A stretch of DNA of 64,000 nucleotides from DASZYT01 sp035545275 (lineage in GTDB: Bacteria > Patescibacteriota > Saccharimonadia > Saccharimonadales > UBA4665). Below, piece after piece: positions 52,701-61,298 of the stretch. Every line of letters starts with the position of its first letter. The stretch's first letter is position 1. A program made the position numbers and the translations under genes. The DNA is taken from contig DASZYT010000004.1 of NCBI GenBank assembly GCA_035545275.1, positions 123,322 to 187,321 of the forward strand. The letters run 5' to 3'. Under the pieces are notes generated by a model. It saw only the letters and a list, made by a program, of their open reading frames with translations, was not told where the DNA came from and searched no databases.

Positions 52701-52823
52701 AAAATTGCTGAAAAAATTCCCGGCTTGAGCGACAGAATCGCAATCGTGGACAGCCGCAGAGCAAAACTGGAAGAACCCGACATCGGCGACGGTGGATCAC
52801 CCGGGCAGGATGGTCTGTTTTAA
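49746..52823 (+). CDS. VirB6/TrbL-like polytopic T4SS channel protein
   Basis: This 1025-aa protein has a signal peptide (about 1-28), a 340-residue extracellular domain with paired Cys and a beta-sandwich-like pattern, then about six to eight helices (about 385-640, including VLVIMGATWIAGFGAFMLIIVIPMLLAVIGVL and KKWWGLLMKTLLVYPIVMAVFALAY), as in VirB6/TrbL, then a 380-residue charged cytoplasmic tail without helices. TATACT at 49733-49738 ends 7 nt before the ATG. It is likely the inner-membrane channel; the long tail may bind substrate. Confidence 0.82.
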   Translation: MKRLWLAVVAVAVLLSATPSIITPHASAGTYGGSGQCILNGSKSTYDTNDPCIVLVVTLTGKNIPSSGITVTATRKINKGGADDVVTLADKSVSFGKCAAGHQDWGCSTSLAANSYTSFYGLWNTNYSSTCAAADQSTATYTIAASGSATGSVADVNLCSIRKNTGVPGYSPIIAKVNLPVGTASTPLSTGGVNGKAGYYYAQGVSGNCDPSSNIYVYDGPNKLSEGNTPYQTGVKTDGTYATSENIPPGSGYTVSILCYSDSTHGLGSFTDKKQGVTIKGGQFTTVNFSETQSSSAGGGQYTGQVGGGNSSASTCESTGGPFSWAICGAIRMINDAESAVEGEVQNLLRTRPLVFNAKPTCNATDATCANQELGSTIYKVWSTFRVYGDIILVIALLVIVFGESLGGGMIDAYTAKKVLPRILIAAILINLSIYIVAIMEDIVNVIGNGLVSLLEDPFKILAQCAPGATSADACKVMSTVKVSGGTGLVLSAGVLVIMGATWIAGFGAFMLIIVIPMLLAVIGVLVTIALRQGLLVLLLLVSPIAFALYVLPNTEQYFKKWWGLLMKTLLVYPIVMAVFALAYISGVVMSHLVPASILSQALSVLAVVAPMFMIPFAFKLSGGLIGNVQSMMTGMVAKASKPMRKKGMQRAAGRLDRAQKQSLYSNNSALGRFGNKLATWTTAPGSNALYHAATSNRRGLRHLRNVPGIGTAGQRVASQLHHARMEQSTNLLKELNESYMFNDKAYRALSGAYDGFSDPVKRGLVEAGFMDASGRTLKTVKSAKDVEDMAKVLSENGSDTDKIAANALHGASSRLNTLFLDPEMGKAGIQAAGIMGLSSHGFASSHDIANVANQIGEQDVETAHAVASRAQVLGQQQRPDVKAGYGVLFDPTSKKFTGVFDQDSQGNLINADRAKALMQSVKVHDWMGAKAPSISASSTVMAQLANEKDAAGNYTADAKAIQDTIAQGASQFSSSDPSAKVAWRKIAEKIPGLSDRIAIVDSRRAKLEEPDIGDGGSPGQDGLF

Positions 52824-52834
52824 GGTAAGGTACT

Positions 52835-53923
52835 ATGGCGACGTATAAAGTAATCCAAGATATCGAAGCCGAAGACAAGCTGCTAGGACCCTTGTCGTTT
52901 CGGCAGTTTGTGTACGCGCTGATTGCAGCCGGCTGCTTATATTTTTGTGTCATATCGGTGATGAAGGGTATACCGTTCTTGTTGGCTATATTTTTACCAC
53001 CGGCGTTGTTTACGGGATTCTTTGCCTTTCCGTGGGGCCGTGACCAACCGACAGAAGTGTGGGCGCTGGCCAAGATCCAGTTCATGTTGAAAAGCCACCG
53101 ACGCATCTGGGACCAAAGCGGCGTGAAAGAGCTGGTGACCATCACCGCCCCCAAGCGTGAAGAGAAAAACTACACCGACGGTCTTTCGCAAGTTGAGGTA
53201 AAAAGCCGCCTGCACGCCCTAGCCGACACGCTTGATAGTCGGGGCTGGGTAACTAAGAATGTAGATGTGAATACCTACGCGCAACCATCAATACTGGCAA
53301 ACAACAGCTCTGACCGTTTGATAGACATCAATTCCATGCCACACGAAGTATCCGGGCTGGATGTAACGGCTGCCGACGACATGCTTGACCCGCAAGGCAA
53401 CCCCTTGGCGCAACAGTTTGACCAGATGATTGCGGCTGCTTCGCAGGCTCACCATCAGCAGCTTGTACAACAACTGTCACAGCCACAGACACAGCCATCA
53501 GCGTCCAGCCAGCCGACACAACAACCTCCTGCCGACTACTGGTTTCTGAATCAGCCTGCGCAGTTGCCGGTCATACCTAAAAACGACACCATGTTTACCA
53601 ATGACCAAGTGGTATTGCCAGGAACGGACGACGCCGCAGCTTCGCTTCCCGATGCAAGCGCAGACGAAAAGGCACTGGCTGCTCAGTTAAAGGCACAGCA
53701 CAACGAACCAGAAGTTGCCTATTCGCACCTACGGACTATCCAACCGCTCGGCAGCAAGCCCGCGCAACCCACTCAGCAGAAGCCACCCGCCGCTACGCCG
53801 CACCAACCGAGTCCGGCGCTGTTGGAACTTGCGCAAAACAACGATCTCAATATATCCACTATCGCTCGACAGGCCAACAAAAAGGAACCGCCCGACGACG
53901 AAGTGGTCATTTCGCTCCACTAG
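52835..53923 (+). CDS. PrgI family (VirB3-like) T4SS protein with long C-terminal extension
   Basis: This 362-aa protein has a PrgI domain in residues 1-100: DIEAEDKLLGPLSFRQFVYAL, two close helices, and AFPWGRDQPTEVWALAKIQFM, as in VirB3 homologues of Gram-positive systems. From about 115 on it is Gln/Pro-rich and mostly disordered, much longer than typical PrgI (about 100-120 aa). It starts 11 nt behind the VirB6-like stop. It would link VirB4 to the membrane. Confidence 0.85.
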   Translation: MATYKVIQDIEAEDKLLGPLSFRQFVYALIAAGCLYFCVISVMKGIPFLLAIFLPPALFTGFFAFPWGRDQPTEVWALAKIQFMLKSHRRIWDQSGVKELVTITAPKREEKNYTDGLSQVEVKSRLHALADTLDSRGWVTKNVDVNTYAQPSILANNSSDRLIDINSMPHEVSGLDVTAADDMLDPQGNPLAQQFDQMIAAASQAHHQQLVQQLSQPQTQPSASSQPTQQPPADYWFLNQPAQLPVIPKNDTMFTNDQVVLPGTDDAAASLPDASADEKALAAQLKAQHNEPEVAYSHLRTIQPLGSKPAQPTQQKPPAATPHQPSPALLELAQNNDLNISTIARQANKKEPPDDEVVISLH

Positions 53924-54007
53924 TGGGCGCTCCCCAAGTCTGTTAAAATGGTTATGATGCATAAAATGGCAGGGATGCCTACTCTACAGGTGGGACAATA
54001 AATAGAT

Positions 54008-54883
54008 ATGGAGCCTTCGGTACCACAGCAAAATCAGTACACACAAGCTGCGCCGGCTGCTGTGCCTGGCGTGGTTCAGCCGCAGGCCATGCCTACGGTG
54101 AGCGCTGGTGGTGCCCAACCGCTCTCTCCGACGATGCCCAGTGCCGCCCCCAAGACCAACCCTAATAGCACCCAGAATACGCTGCAGATTGCCGAGATCC
54201 GCGATGGTATCGTCATTATGAATGACGGCTCGTTCCGCTCGGTAGTGATGGTGAAAAGCATTAACTTTGATCTTATGAGCCAACGCGAGCAAGAGGCGGT
54301 AGAGTACAGTTATCAGGGGTTTTTGAACTCACTGTATTTTCCGGTGCAGATATTTATCCGTTCGCAGCGTGTCGACCTAGGGCCGTACATTGAGCGTCTC
54401 GACAAAATCCGATCTGAGCACGACAACATGCTGCTCGCCATGCTCATGGACGACTACATCAATTATATCGACGGCCTGAGCCAGCAGACGAACATTATGG
54501 ATAAGCGCTTCTACGTGGTCGTGCCGTATTTCCCGCGCATAGACGTGCAAAAGGCTATCACCCAAAGCAAGAACTTCTTTACGGGCCTCGTGAATATGTT
54601 CAACAACAAAGAGCAGCACGTGGTGGTAAATGAGGCCGACCTGGAAACTGCTAAAACCGAGCTACGCAACCGCGTGCAGGCGGTGCTATCCGGCCTGATG
54701 CAGTGCGGTATCCAAGGCCTACCACTCGACACCCAAGAACTCATTGAGTTGTACTACGACACCTACAACCCCGACACCGCTACGCGGCAGCAGCTCAAGA
54801 ACTTTAACGACCTGACGGCCGATGTCATCACCAAAGGCGAGGGCGCCGCACCGCAGTCACACTTGCAACGGGAGCTAGAGTAA
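54008..54883 (+). CDS. VirB4/TraC N-terminal domain protein (split)
   Basis: This 291-aa protein has a Pro/Ala/Gln-rich start, then LQIAEIRDGIVIMNDGSFRSVVMVKSINFDLMSQREQEAVEYSYQGFLNSL..., the TraC-type N-terminal domain that in most VirB4 proteins is fused to the ATPase. The ATPase is the next gene, whose ATG shares its A with this TAA stop. Two polypeptides would assemble into one functional VirB4. Confidence 0.85.
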   Translation: MEPSVPQQNQYTQAAPAAVPGVVQPQAMPTVSAGGAQPLSPTMPSAAPKTNPNSTQNTLQIAEIRDGIVIMNDGSFRSVVMVKSINFDLMSQREQEAVEYSYQGFLNSLYFPVQIFIRSQRVDLGPYIERLDKIRSEHDNMLLAMLMDDYINYIDGLSQQTNIMDKRFYVVVPYFPRIDVQKAITQSKNFFTGLVNMFNNKEQHVVVNEADLETAKTELRNRVQAVLSGLMQCGIQGLPLDTQELIELYYDTYNPDTATRQQLKNFNDLTADVITKGEGAAPQSHLQRELE

Positions 54884-56799
54884 TGGCTTTTGGTAAAAAG
54901 AAACAGCCGCAGCTTGATCCGGTCGCTATTGCCCAGGCCCAACGCCAGCAAGAAGAACAGGAGGTGCACGTTGCCTTCCAGAAAGGTATCACGGCACTGC
55001 GCGATTTCATTGCTCCCAGCTCTATCGAGCTGCAATCGGGGCAGTTTCGGCTGGGCACTCGTATTGCCCGTACCTACTATATTTACGGTTATCCCCGTCA
55101 GCTATTCACCGGTTGGCTGAGCCCGATGGTCAATATCGATGAAGTCATGGACATGTCGATGTTCATCTATCCGGTTGAAAGCCAGGTAGTGCTCGAAAAC
55201 TTACGCAAAAAGGTAACAAACCTTGAGGCTGGCCTACAAATTGACGCTGAAAAGGGACGCGTACGTGACCCGGGCAAACAGGCTGCGATTTTAGATGCCG
55301 AGGAAATGCGCGACAAACTGCAGGTGGGCGAGGAGCGATTCTTCCGTTTCGGCTTGTACTTTACCATTTACGCCTCGTCCGACGACGAGATGGAGTTCGT
55401 GTCGCACAAGGTTGAGTCTATCCTGGGTCAACAACTTATTTATTCAAAACCCGCCACGTCGCAACAAGAGCAGGGGCTCAACTCGACAGTGCCCCAATTT
55501 GCCGACCAACTACAAATCCGCCGCAACATGAGCACCGGTGCACTCAGCACCAGCTTTCCGTTTACCAGCGCCGATTTGAGCCAAGACAACGGCATCCTTT
55601 ACGGCATCAACATGCACAACTCGGGCTTGGTCATCTTTGACCGCTTTAGCCTCGAGAATGGTAACAGCGTAGTGTTTGCTAAATCTGGTGCTGGCAAGAG
55701 CTTTACGGTGAAGCTTGAGGCACTCAGAAGCCTCATGATGGGCACCGAGGTTATCATCATCGACCCAGAGAACGAATACGAGCGCATGGCCGAAGCGGTA
55801 GCCGGTGCCTATGTGCGCCTCAGCCTTAACTCTTCTACGCGCATCAATCCGTTTGATTTGCCGCAAGTTATTGATACCGACGAGGCCGACAACGCTCTGC
55901 GATCCAACCTCATAACCCTGCACGGCCTCTTGCGCCTGATGATGGGCGGCGCCCAAGCCCAGCTAATTGGCGGCACCACGGCCCTTATGCCGGCACTCGC
56001 GCCCTCTGAGGAAGCCGACCTGGATGCCGCGCTCATCGAGACCTATGCCAAGGCTGGTATTACGCAGGACCCACTCACACACACCGCAACGCCACCAACC
56101 ATCGCCGACCTATACGATACGCTGCTACACATGGGCGGCACCGGGCCGCAGCTGGCGCAACGCCTGCGCAAATACACCACCGGTACGTTTGCCGGTATCT
56201 TTAGCCAGCAAAGCAACATTGACATCAACAACCCTATGGTGGTGTTTAACATTCGCGACCTCGAGGATGAGCTGCGCCCGGTCGCCATGTATATTGTGCT
56301 GAACTACATATGGAACAAAACTAAGGCCGACAAGAAAAAACGCATCCTGGTTGTTGACGAAGCGTGGCAGCTTATGAAGTACGAGGACTCGGCCAACTTT
56401 ATGTTCTCTTTGGCTAAGCGCGCCCGCAAATATAATCTGGGCATCACGACAATTACCCAAGACGTGGAAGACTTTATGGGTAGTCGCATGGGCCGAGCCA
56501 TCGTGGCCAATGCCAGTATGCAGTTCTTGCTCAAACAGTCCCCCTCGGCCGTCGACGTGCTAGCGGACGTATTCAAGCTAACCAGCGAGGAAAAGAAACG
56601 CCTCAGCCAGTTCCCGGTGGGGCAGGGCCTGTTTTTTGCCGGGCAAAACCACGTGCACATACAAGTTATCGCCAGCCAAACCGAAGCGTCACTGATCACG
56701 ACCAATCCAACCGAGGTACAACAAGTAGCCCAAGGTGGCGACATGAACCAGCCCCAGGGAACCATTGACCTACAAAACCGCCTCACCCCTGGAGTATAA
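54883..56799 (+). CDS. VirB4-family T4SS ATPase
   Basis: This 638-aa protein has Walker A as AKSGAGKS (266-273), Walker B as RILVVDEAWQL (about 487-497), and the VirB4 signature regions IIDPENEYERM and TTITQDVEDFM. The family's N-terminal domain is encoded separately just upstream; residues 1-250 here are the rest of the middle domain. It would power assembly or export at the inner face of the membrane. Confidence 0.95.
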   Translation: MAFGKKKQPQLDPVAIAQAQRQQEEQEVHVAFQKGITALRDFIAPSSIELQSGQFRLGTRIARTYYIYGYPRQLFTGWLSPMVNIDEVMDMSMFIYPVESQVVLENLRKKVTNLEAGLQIDAEKGRVRDPGKQAAILDAEEMRDKLQVGEERFFRFGLYFTIYASSDDEMEFVSHKVESILGQQLIYSKPATSQQEQGLNSTVPQFADQLQIRRNMSTGALSTSFPFTSADLSQDNGILYGINMHNSGLVIFDRFSLENGNSVVFAKSGAGKSFTVKLEALRSLMMGTEVIIIDPENEYERMAEAVAGAYVRLSLNSSTRINPFDLPQVIDTDEADNALRSNLITLHGLLRLMMGGAQAQLIGGTTALMPALAPSEEADLDAALIETYAKAGITQDPLTHTATPPTIADLYDTLLHMGGTGPQLAQRLRKYTTGTFAGIFSQQSNIDINNPMVVFNIRDLEDELRPVAMYIVLNYIWNKTKADKKKRILVVDEAWQLMKYEDSANFMFSLAKRARKYNLGITTITQDVEDFMGSRMGRAIVANASMQFLLKQSPSAVDVLADVFKLTSEEKKRLSQFPVGQGLFFAGQNHVHIQVIASQTEASLITTNPTEVQQVAQGGDMNQPQGTIDLQNRLTPGV

Positions 56800-56850
56800 T
56801 AACTCGCAGAGTGAGAGGATAATTGTAACGCACTTGAAAAGCAAAAACTG

Positions 56851-59800
56851 ATGGCAGAATTTATGCAACCCCAAAGGCCGCGCCGTGATCATCGCCAAGA
56901 CGATACGTACGATGATGGGTTTGACCCCTTTGGCCTCCAACGCCCGTCCCACGCTTCATCAGCCAGCGACAATGCGGGGAAAACGCTCAGCAATATTGAC
57001 CAAGTTCTGGCCGAAAATGGCCAACGGCCTGCAGGAGCTAGCGATGATCCCATGGGCCCAGAAGAGCCTGATGGGACAGGAGATGATGACACGAGCAAAG
57101 CCTGGGACAGCTCAGAATTGGCTGCAGCAGAAGACGAAGGTTTCAATACAGAACGCGAGGATACGTCTGCCGATATTGGTGGGCTCGCTTCGGCGGAGGC
57201 CGCCGTCGGTGACATCCCCTATAACCCAGATGACACCAGTACGTGGCAACGTACCCGGTCCTGGTTTGGCCGCAACCGGAAAAAGACCATAGCAGGAGGC
57301 CTAGTGACCCTCTTGTTGGGCGGCGGGGTTTTTATGGGCATTCCTGCTATCGGTGCCGCGGAATTGGTTCAGTTGTCGCAAACCTTGGGCAAGAATCTCC
57401 ATATCACCGATAATGCCTCCTCAACCCGTTTAGGTAAAATGTTCGGGCATACCCTAGGGGCAAAGAATATAAGTGAAACACGACTGGGCATATTAGACAG
57501 GACAATCTTTCGCGGTGCCGTCCAAAACCTTGCCGACCTGGGCATAAAGTTCAACACTGATGGTAGCGGCATGGTAAAGACAGCTACCATAGATTCTGCA
57601 CAACTATCCGAGAAATACCCCCAACTTAAATCTATGGGGGCCGAGGAAGCCAGTTCATTTTTGACAAAAGAGTTCAGTTTGCCCGAAGGTTCCCTCCACC
57701 CCATCAATGGTGCCGCTGGGTTAGGCAAAGTAAAATTTGCGGTAAGCGCTCGAACACTGGGACTTAAAGGTACTGTAGCTCTAACCAATAAAAGCCTAAG
57801 CCTGCTCGACAGCGGCAAAATACCTCCCTCTATGTTAGTCCGCGTAGTTGCCAAAGCATATAATTTACCGAGTCTTCTACACCCCTGGAGGGGCAGTGTC
57901 CAGGAAAAATTAAATACAGTGAGCGATAGGCTCGCCTTTAATAAAGACCGAGTAAAGTCTGAGGTAACGGATGGCCTAAAGGAAAAGATATCGGTTACAA
58001 AGGCCGCCCTGAGCGAGAAACTGAACGGGGGCATTGGAAGCGTGGCGAGTAAGGCCCTGGTAACTCAAGCAGAATTATGTACAGTACGATCTGCCGCTAC
58101 GGAAGCCGTAAACTTCAACCGAGCTGCTATTGTGGCGCCGGTGGCACTTGAGGCACTTAACACACTTGCGATAGGCGAACAAATCATGAATGGCCAGAAC
58201 GTAAGCGCATCAAAGGTTGAGGCCGCACTTGAAGGACTGACGGACTCTCAGGGTAAAAGCGTATGGGAAGGCAAGGCGCTGCAGGCAACAGAGGGGATCG
58301 CAAACCCTGGGGGCCCCGATCTCCCGTCTCAATATGGCCAAGCGTTTGCTAGCACTACTACCGCAGACAATATCCATAATGCACTGCGCATAGGGGGTAG
58401 TGGCATCCTTACGAGTGCCGCCTGTAGCACCCTCGGACAGCTCGCCTCGGCAGTTTTTACGATAGGCTCTTTTATTGTGAACATTCCGGATGGTGACACT
58501 CTAGCATTTGCTTCTTACGCCGGCAGAACAGCCGCCACGACAGCTGCTATAGGTGGCGCCTTTTATGGGATTGAGCATGAGCTCACCGCTATTTTGAAAG
58601 ACTCTGCCACGATACCCGATGTATTAGGCGGCCCGCTTGGCGGTAACCTATTAGCATACGGTGCCAGAGAAGCTGGTAATATGACCGCCAGAGCTTCTGG
58701 CGCCATTAAGCTAGCCGGCACAGCATCGGACCTACTGACATACAACCAGCAGGACCAACAGCCATTCCAGTCGGAGAGTTTCTTTGCACGAATGTTCGAT
58801 GCGTACGATTCTCGTTCGCTTGTCGGTAGACTTATTACGTCGTTTGGCTCAGACCTGTTAAGCTTTAGGTCAATGTCGAGCGGGCTTCTTAGTATGACCG
58901 CCTCTTTGCCTAACATCTTTTCATCATGGATGCCCCATGTTCAAGCCGCCGACACCCCCTATAACTGGGGCTTTGATGAGTATGGTATTCCCCAAACCTT
59001 ATTGGACGACCCGAGCCTGGATGATCCTTTTGCAAATGCTAACGATGTAGCCAGTGCGCTAAATGCTTCGTGCCTCAATAAAAACAATGCTCAAGTCCCT
59101 TGTGTCTATAGCTCGCGAATCAGTGCCTGCTTTGGCGCCACGCTAACGTATACCCCCGAAACAAAAACTTCCGGCACGTGGGATATTATCCCGGGTACCG
59201 GCGAGCCGGTTAACCCGAATAGCAGCAGCTACTTGCACGCTAATTGTGACGATATAGGCGCCGACGCGAACAGTGCCACAACTGCTCAGAAAATGTGGCG
59301 ACGCATGGTAATGTTCGTATTTGACACTAACACCATGAAGGCGGCTGCCTGCTACGAGGGAGATGACCAGTCTTGCACGGACATAGGCATGGGCGGAACT
59401 TACTCCTCGACTCAGCCGGGTAACATAGATACAAGTACGCTTTACCAAGACTCAACTAGTGTATCGTGTGCCGCTGGTACCACTGACCTCGGCAACGCCA
59501 CGGGCTACGCCAACGGAAACCAGGTGCCGATCCGCTTGTGTGCAATACCCGACTTACCAAGTAGTAGTGAAGAGAGCACTCCCAGCAGCGCGTACTACAT
59601 ACAAGGGGCAAACGGTGATGCCATAGTAAATGCACGCGTGTCGGGCGCGTTCCTATCTCTGGTGCAAGCCGCCAAAGCCGCCGGTATATCCATGCACGCC
59701 AACAGCAGCTTCCGCACCATGGCTCACCAGCAAGCATTATGTAGTCAAAACTCCGCGTGTAATGGCGGCAACTACACGTTTGTCGCCAAGCCCGGCACTT

Positions 59801-60006
59801 CAAACCACCAGATGGGCCTGGCAATCGACTTCACTATGGGTAACACCTCAAAGTTTAACGATAGCTCAAGCACGTGCGTACAAGTAAGCGGCCGATGCGA
59901 AGCTCCGGGAGATGCTGTATGGGAGTGGCTCAACAGCAACGCCAGCAATTATGGTATCAAACCGTACAGCGCAGAATATTGGCACTGGTCACCCACAGGC
60001 AATTAG
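56851..60006 (+). CDS. Large membrane protein with C-terminal VanY (M15B) carboxypeptidase domain
   Basis: The protein is 1051 aa: an acidic cytoplasmic N-terminus (1-140), a basic stretch then one helix (about 146-168), a 550-residue helical Ala/Gly-rich region with a possible second hydrophobic segment near 555-590, a Cys-containing middle, and VanY at about 925-1051 with SSFRTMAHQQAL, SNHQMGLAIDF (zinc ligands His, Asp) and EYWHW. The domain would trim D-Ala from stem peptides outside the cell and so open the wall for the T4SS. It follows virB4 by 51 nt. Confidence 0.85.
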   Translation: MAEFMQPQRPRRDHRQDDTYDDGFDPFGLQRPSHASSASDNAGKTLSNIDQVLAENGQRPAGASDDPMGPEEPDGTGDDDTSKAWDSSELAAAEDEGFNTEREDTSADIGGLASAEAAVGDIPYNPDDTSTWQRTRSWFGRNRKKTIAGGLVTLLLGGGVFMGIPAIGAAELVQLSQTLGKNLHITDNASSTRLGKMFGHTLGAKNISETRLGILDRTIFRGAVQNLADLGIKFNTDGSGMVKTATIDSAQLSEKYPQLKSMGAEEASSFLTKEFSLPEGSLHPINGAAGLGKVKFAVSARTLGLKGTVALTNKSLSLLDSGKIPPSMLVRVVAKAYNLPSLLHPWRGSVQEKLNTVSDRLAFNKDRVKSEVTDGLKEKISVTKAALSEKLNGGIGSVASKALVTQAELCTVRSAATEAVNFNRAAIVAPVALEALNTLAIGEQIMNGQNVSASKVEAALEGLTDSQGKSVWEGKALQATEGIANPGGPDLPSQYGQAFASTTTADNIHNALRIGGSGILTSAACSTLGQLASAVFTIGSFIVNIPDGDTLAFASYAGRTAATTAAIGGAFYGIEHELTAILKDSATIPDVLGGPLGGNLLAYGAREAGNMTARASGAIKLAGTASDLLTYNQQDQQPFQSESFFARMFDAYDSRSLVGRLITSFGSDLLSFRSMSSGLLSMTASLPNIFSSWMPHVQAADTPYNWGFDEYGIPQTLLDDPSLDDPFANANDVASALNASCLNKNNAQVPCVYSSRISACFGATLTYTPETKTSGTWDIIPGTGEPVNPNSSSYLHANCDDIGADANSATTAQKMWRRMVMFVFDTNTMKAAACYEGDDQSCTDIGMGGTYSSTQPGNIDTSTLYQDSTSVSCAAGTTDLGNATGYANGNQVPIRLCAIPDLPSSSEESTPSSAYYIQGANGDAIVNARVSGAFLSLVQAAKAAGISMHANSSFRTMAHQQALCSQNSACNGGNYTFVAKPGTSNHQMGLAIDFTMGNTSKFNDSSSTCVQVSGRCEAPGDAVWEWLNSNASNYGIKPYSAEYWHWSPTGN

Positions 60007-60008
60007 AT

Positions 60009-61298
60009 ATGAAGTACCTACATGCAACCAAATGCGGCCGAGCATTACTCACCCTAGGATTTATAGGGTTCTGGTTGCTTTTTAATACCGGTGCAGTTGC
60101 GGCGTTGCCTCAAGACCAAATAAACGCACTCAACACAGGCATCTATTATTTTGATACCAACGATAGTATTGCCTGCAGCTTTCCGATTACTTCAACCAGT
60201 TCGGCTGCGCCGCCGAGCCAAACACAGATAAACAATGCCAAGACAGTTATTGGTATAGCTAAGACGGATAACCTTGGCCAACAAGGAGCTTTGATCGGAC
60301 TCATGGTTGGCCTTGCGGAATCAGGTTTGCACAACTTGGCTAACGCCAACATGCCAGTGTCCCTAAGCGCGCCCGGGCAAGAAGGAGACAACCAAGGACA
60401 AGCCCATGACTATGACTCGGTGGGTGTTTTCCAGCAACGCATATCAACGGGCTGGAGCACGCTCGCCCCGGGCAATAGCAAGGTGTACAGCGACCCAGCC
60501 GCCTCACAGAATTACAGTAACGGCTTTCCACAAGCCGTATATCAGGTAATGACACCTGCTTATGCTGCGCAGGCATTTTTTGGGAGTCCTCCTGGTGCAA
60601 AAATGCCCTCTGCCTTGAGTAAAGGGCTTCAAAACATCGGTGGCTGGCAGACCATGCAACCATGGGAGGTGGCGCAGAAGGTTCAGGGCTCCGCTTTTTC
60701 AAGCGGCAGCAACTACCGCAATGAGATGCCCGCCGCCCAGGCACTCCTTAATCAGTACTGGGCCACGGCTCCTGCTGTGCCATTACCCGTAGCTCTCAAT
60801 AGCGGCACAACCACGGCTACTCCCACTAGCACTACACTCACGTGTCCGAATGGCGGCTCAAGCAGTACAGCCACTCAGGCGGTTATTCAGGCGGGCTTGG
60901 ACGAAATTAGCAAGAACATACCGTACGTCCTCGGTGGTGGTGGGCCTACCGGCCCCTCGGGTTCACCGGCGGGTTTTGACTGCTCGTCATTTATGCAATA
61001 CGTGTTTTTCCAGGGAGCTAATATATCCCTGCCTAGAACAGCTCAGCAACAGTACGATGCGACGGTGGGACAGGGCCACACCGTGCCAAAAGACACATTG
61101 CAAGCGGGCGATTTGTTATTCTATGGAAGTTCCCCCACCAACATACAGCATGTGGCTTTATATATAGGGAGTGGTCAGATTATTGAAGCGGCACATACGG
61201 GCACTAATCTTCTACAGACCCAAATGTACGACTTGGCAGCACCGGGCGAGCCGCTACAAGGCATAGGATATTACCCGCCCATCGGAGGAATATCATGA
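60009..61298 (+). CDS. Secreted cell-wall hydrolase: transglycosylase-like plus NlpC/P60
   Basis: The protein is 429 aa from ATG 60009, 2 nt after the previous stop; longer in-frame versions would overlap the VanY gene. It has a signal peptide (about 10-32), a transglycosylase-like domain (about 75-240) with the putative catalytic Glu in GLMVGLAESGLHN and SVGVFQQR, and a C-terminal NlpC/P60 domain (about 290-425) with Cys in AGFDCSSFMQYVF, His in QHVALYIGSGQII and EAAH. It plays the VirB1 role, cutting both glycan and peptide bonds. Confidence 0.88.
   Translation: MKYLHATKCGRALLTLGFIGFWLLFNTGAVAALPQDQINALNTGIYYFDTNDSIACSFPITSTSSAAPPSQTQINNAKTVIGIAKTDNLGQQGALIGLMVGLAESGLHNLANANMPVSLSAPGQEGDNQGQAHDYDSVGVFQQRISTGWSTLAPGNSKVYSDPAASQNYSNGFPQAVYQVMTPAYAAQAFFGSPPGAKMPSALSKGLQNIGGWQTMQPWEVAQKVQGSAFSSGSNYRNEMPAAQALLNQYWATAPAVPLPVALNSGTTTATPTSTTLTCPNGGSSSTATQAVIQAGLDEISKNIPYVLGGGGPTGPSGSPAGFDCSSFMQYVFFQGANISLPRTAQQQYDATVGQGHTVPKDTLQAGDLLFYGSSPTNIQHVALYIGSGQIIEAAHTGTNLLQTQMYDLAAPGEPLQGIGYYPPIGGIS

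Noticed and set aside
57369..58034. Long minus-strand frame of 221 codons
   Set aside because: It is antisense to the VanY-domain gene, Ser/Leu/Arg-rich shadow composition, no start signal.
59874..60008. 45-codon upstream extension of the cell-wall hydrolase
   Set aside because: It overlaps the VanY gene and precedes the signal peptide; the ATG at 60009 gives a normal secreted protein.
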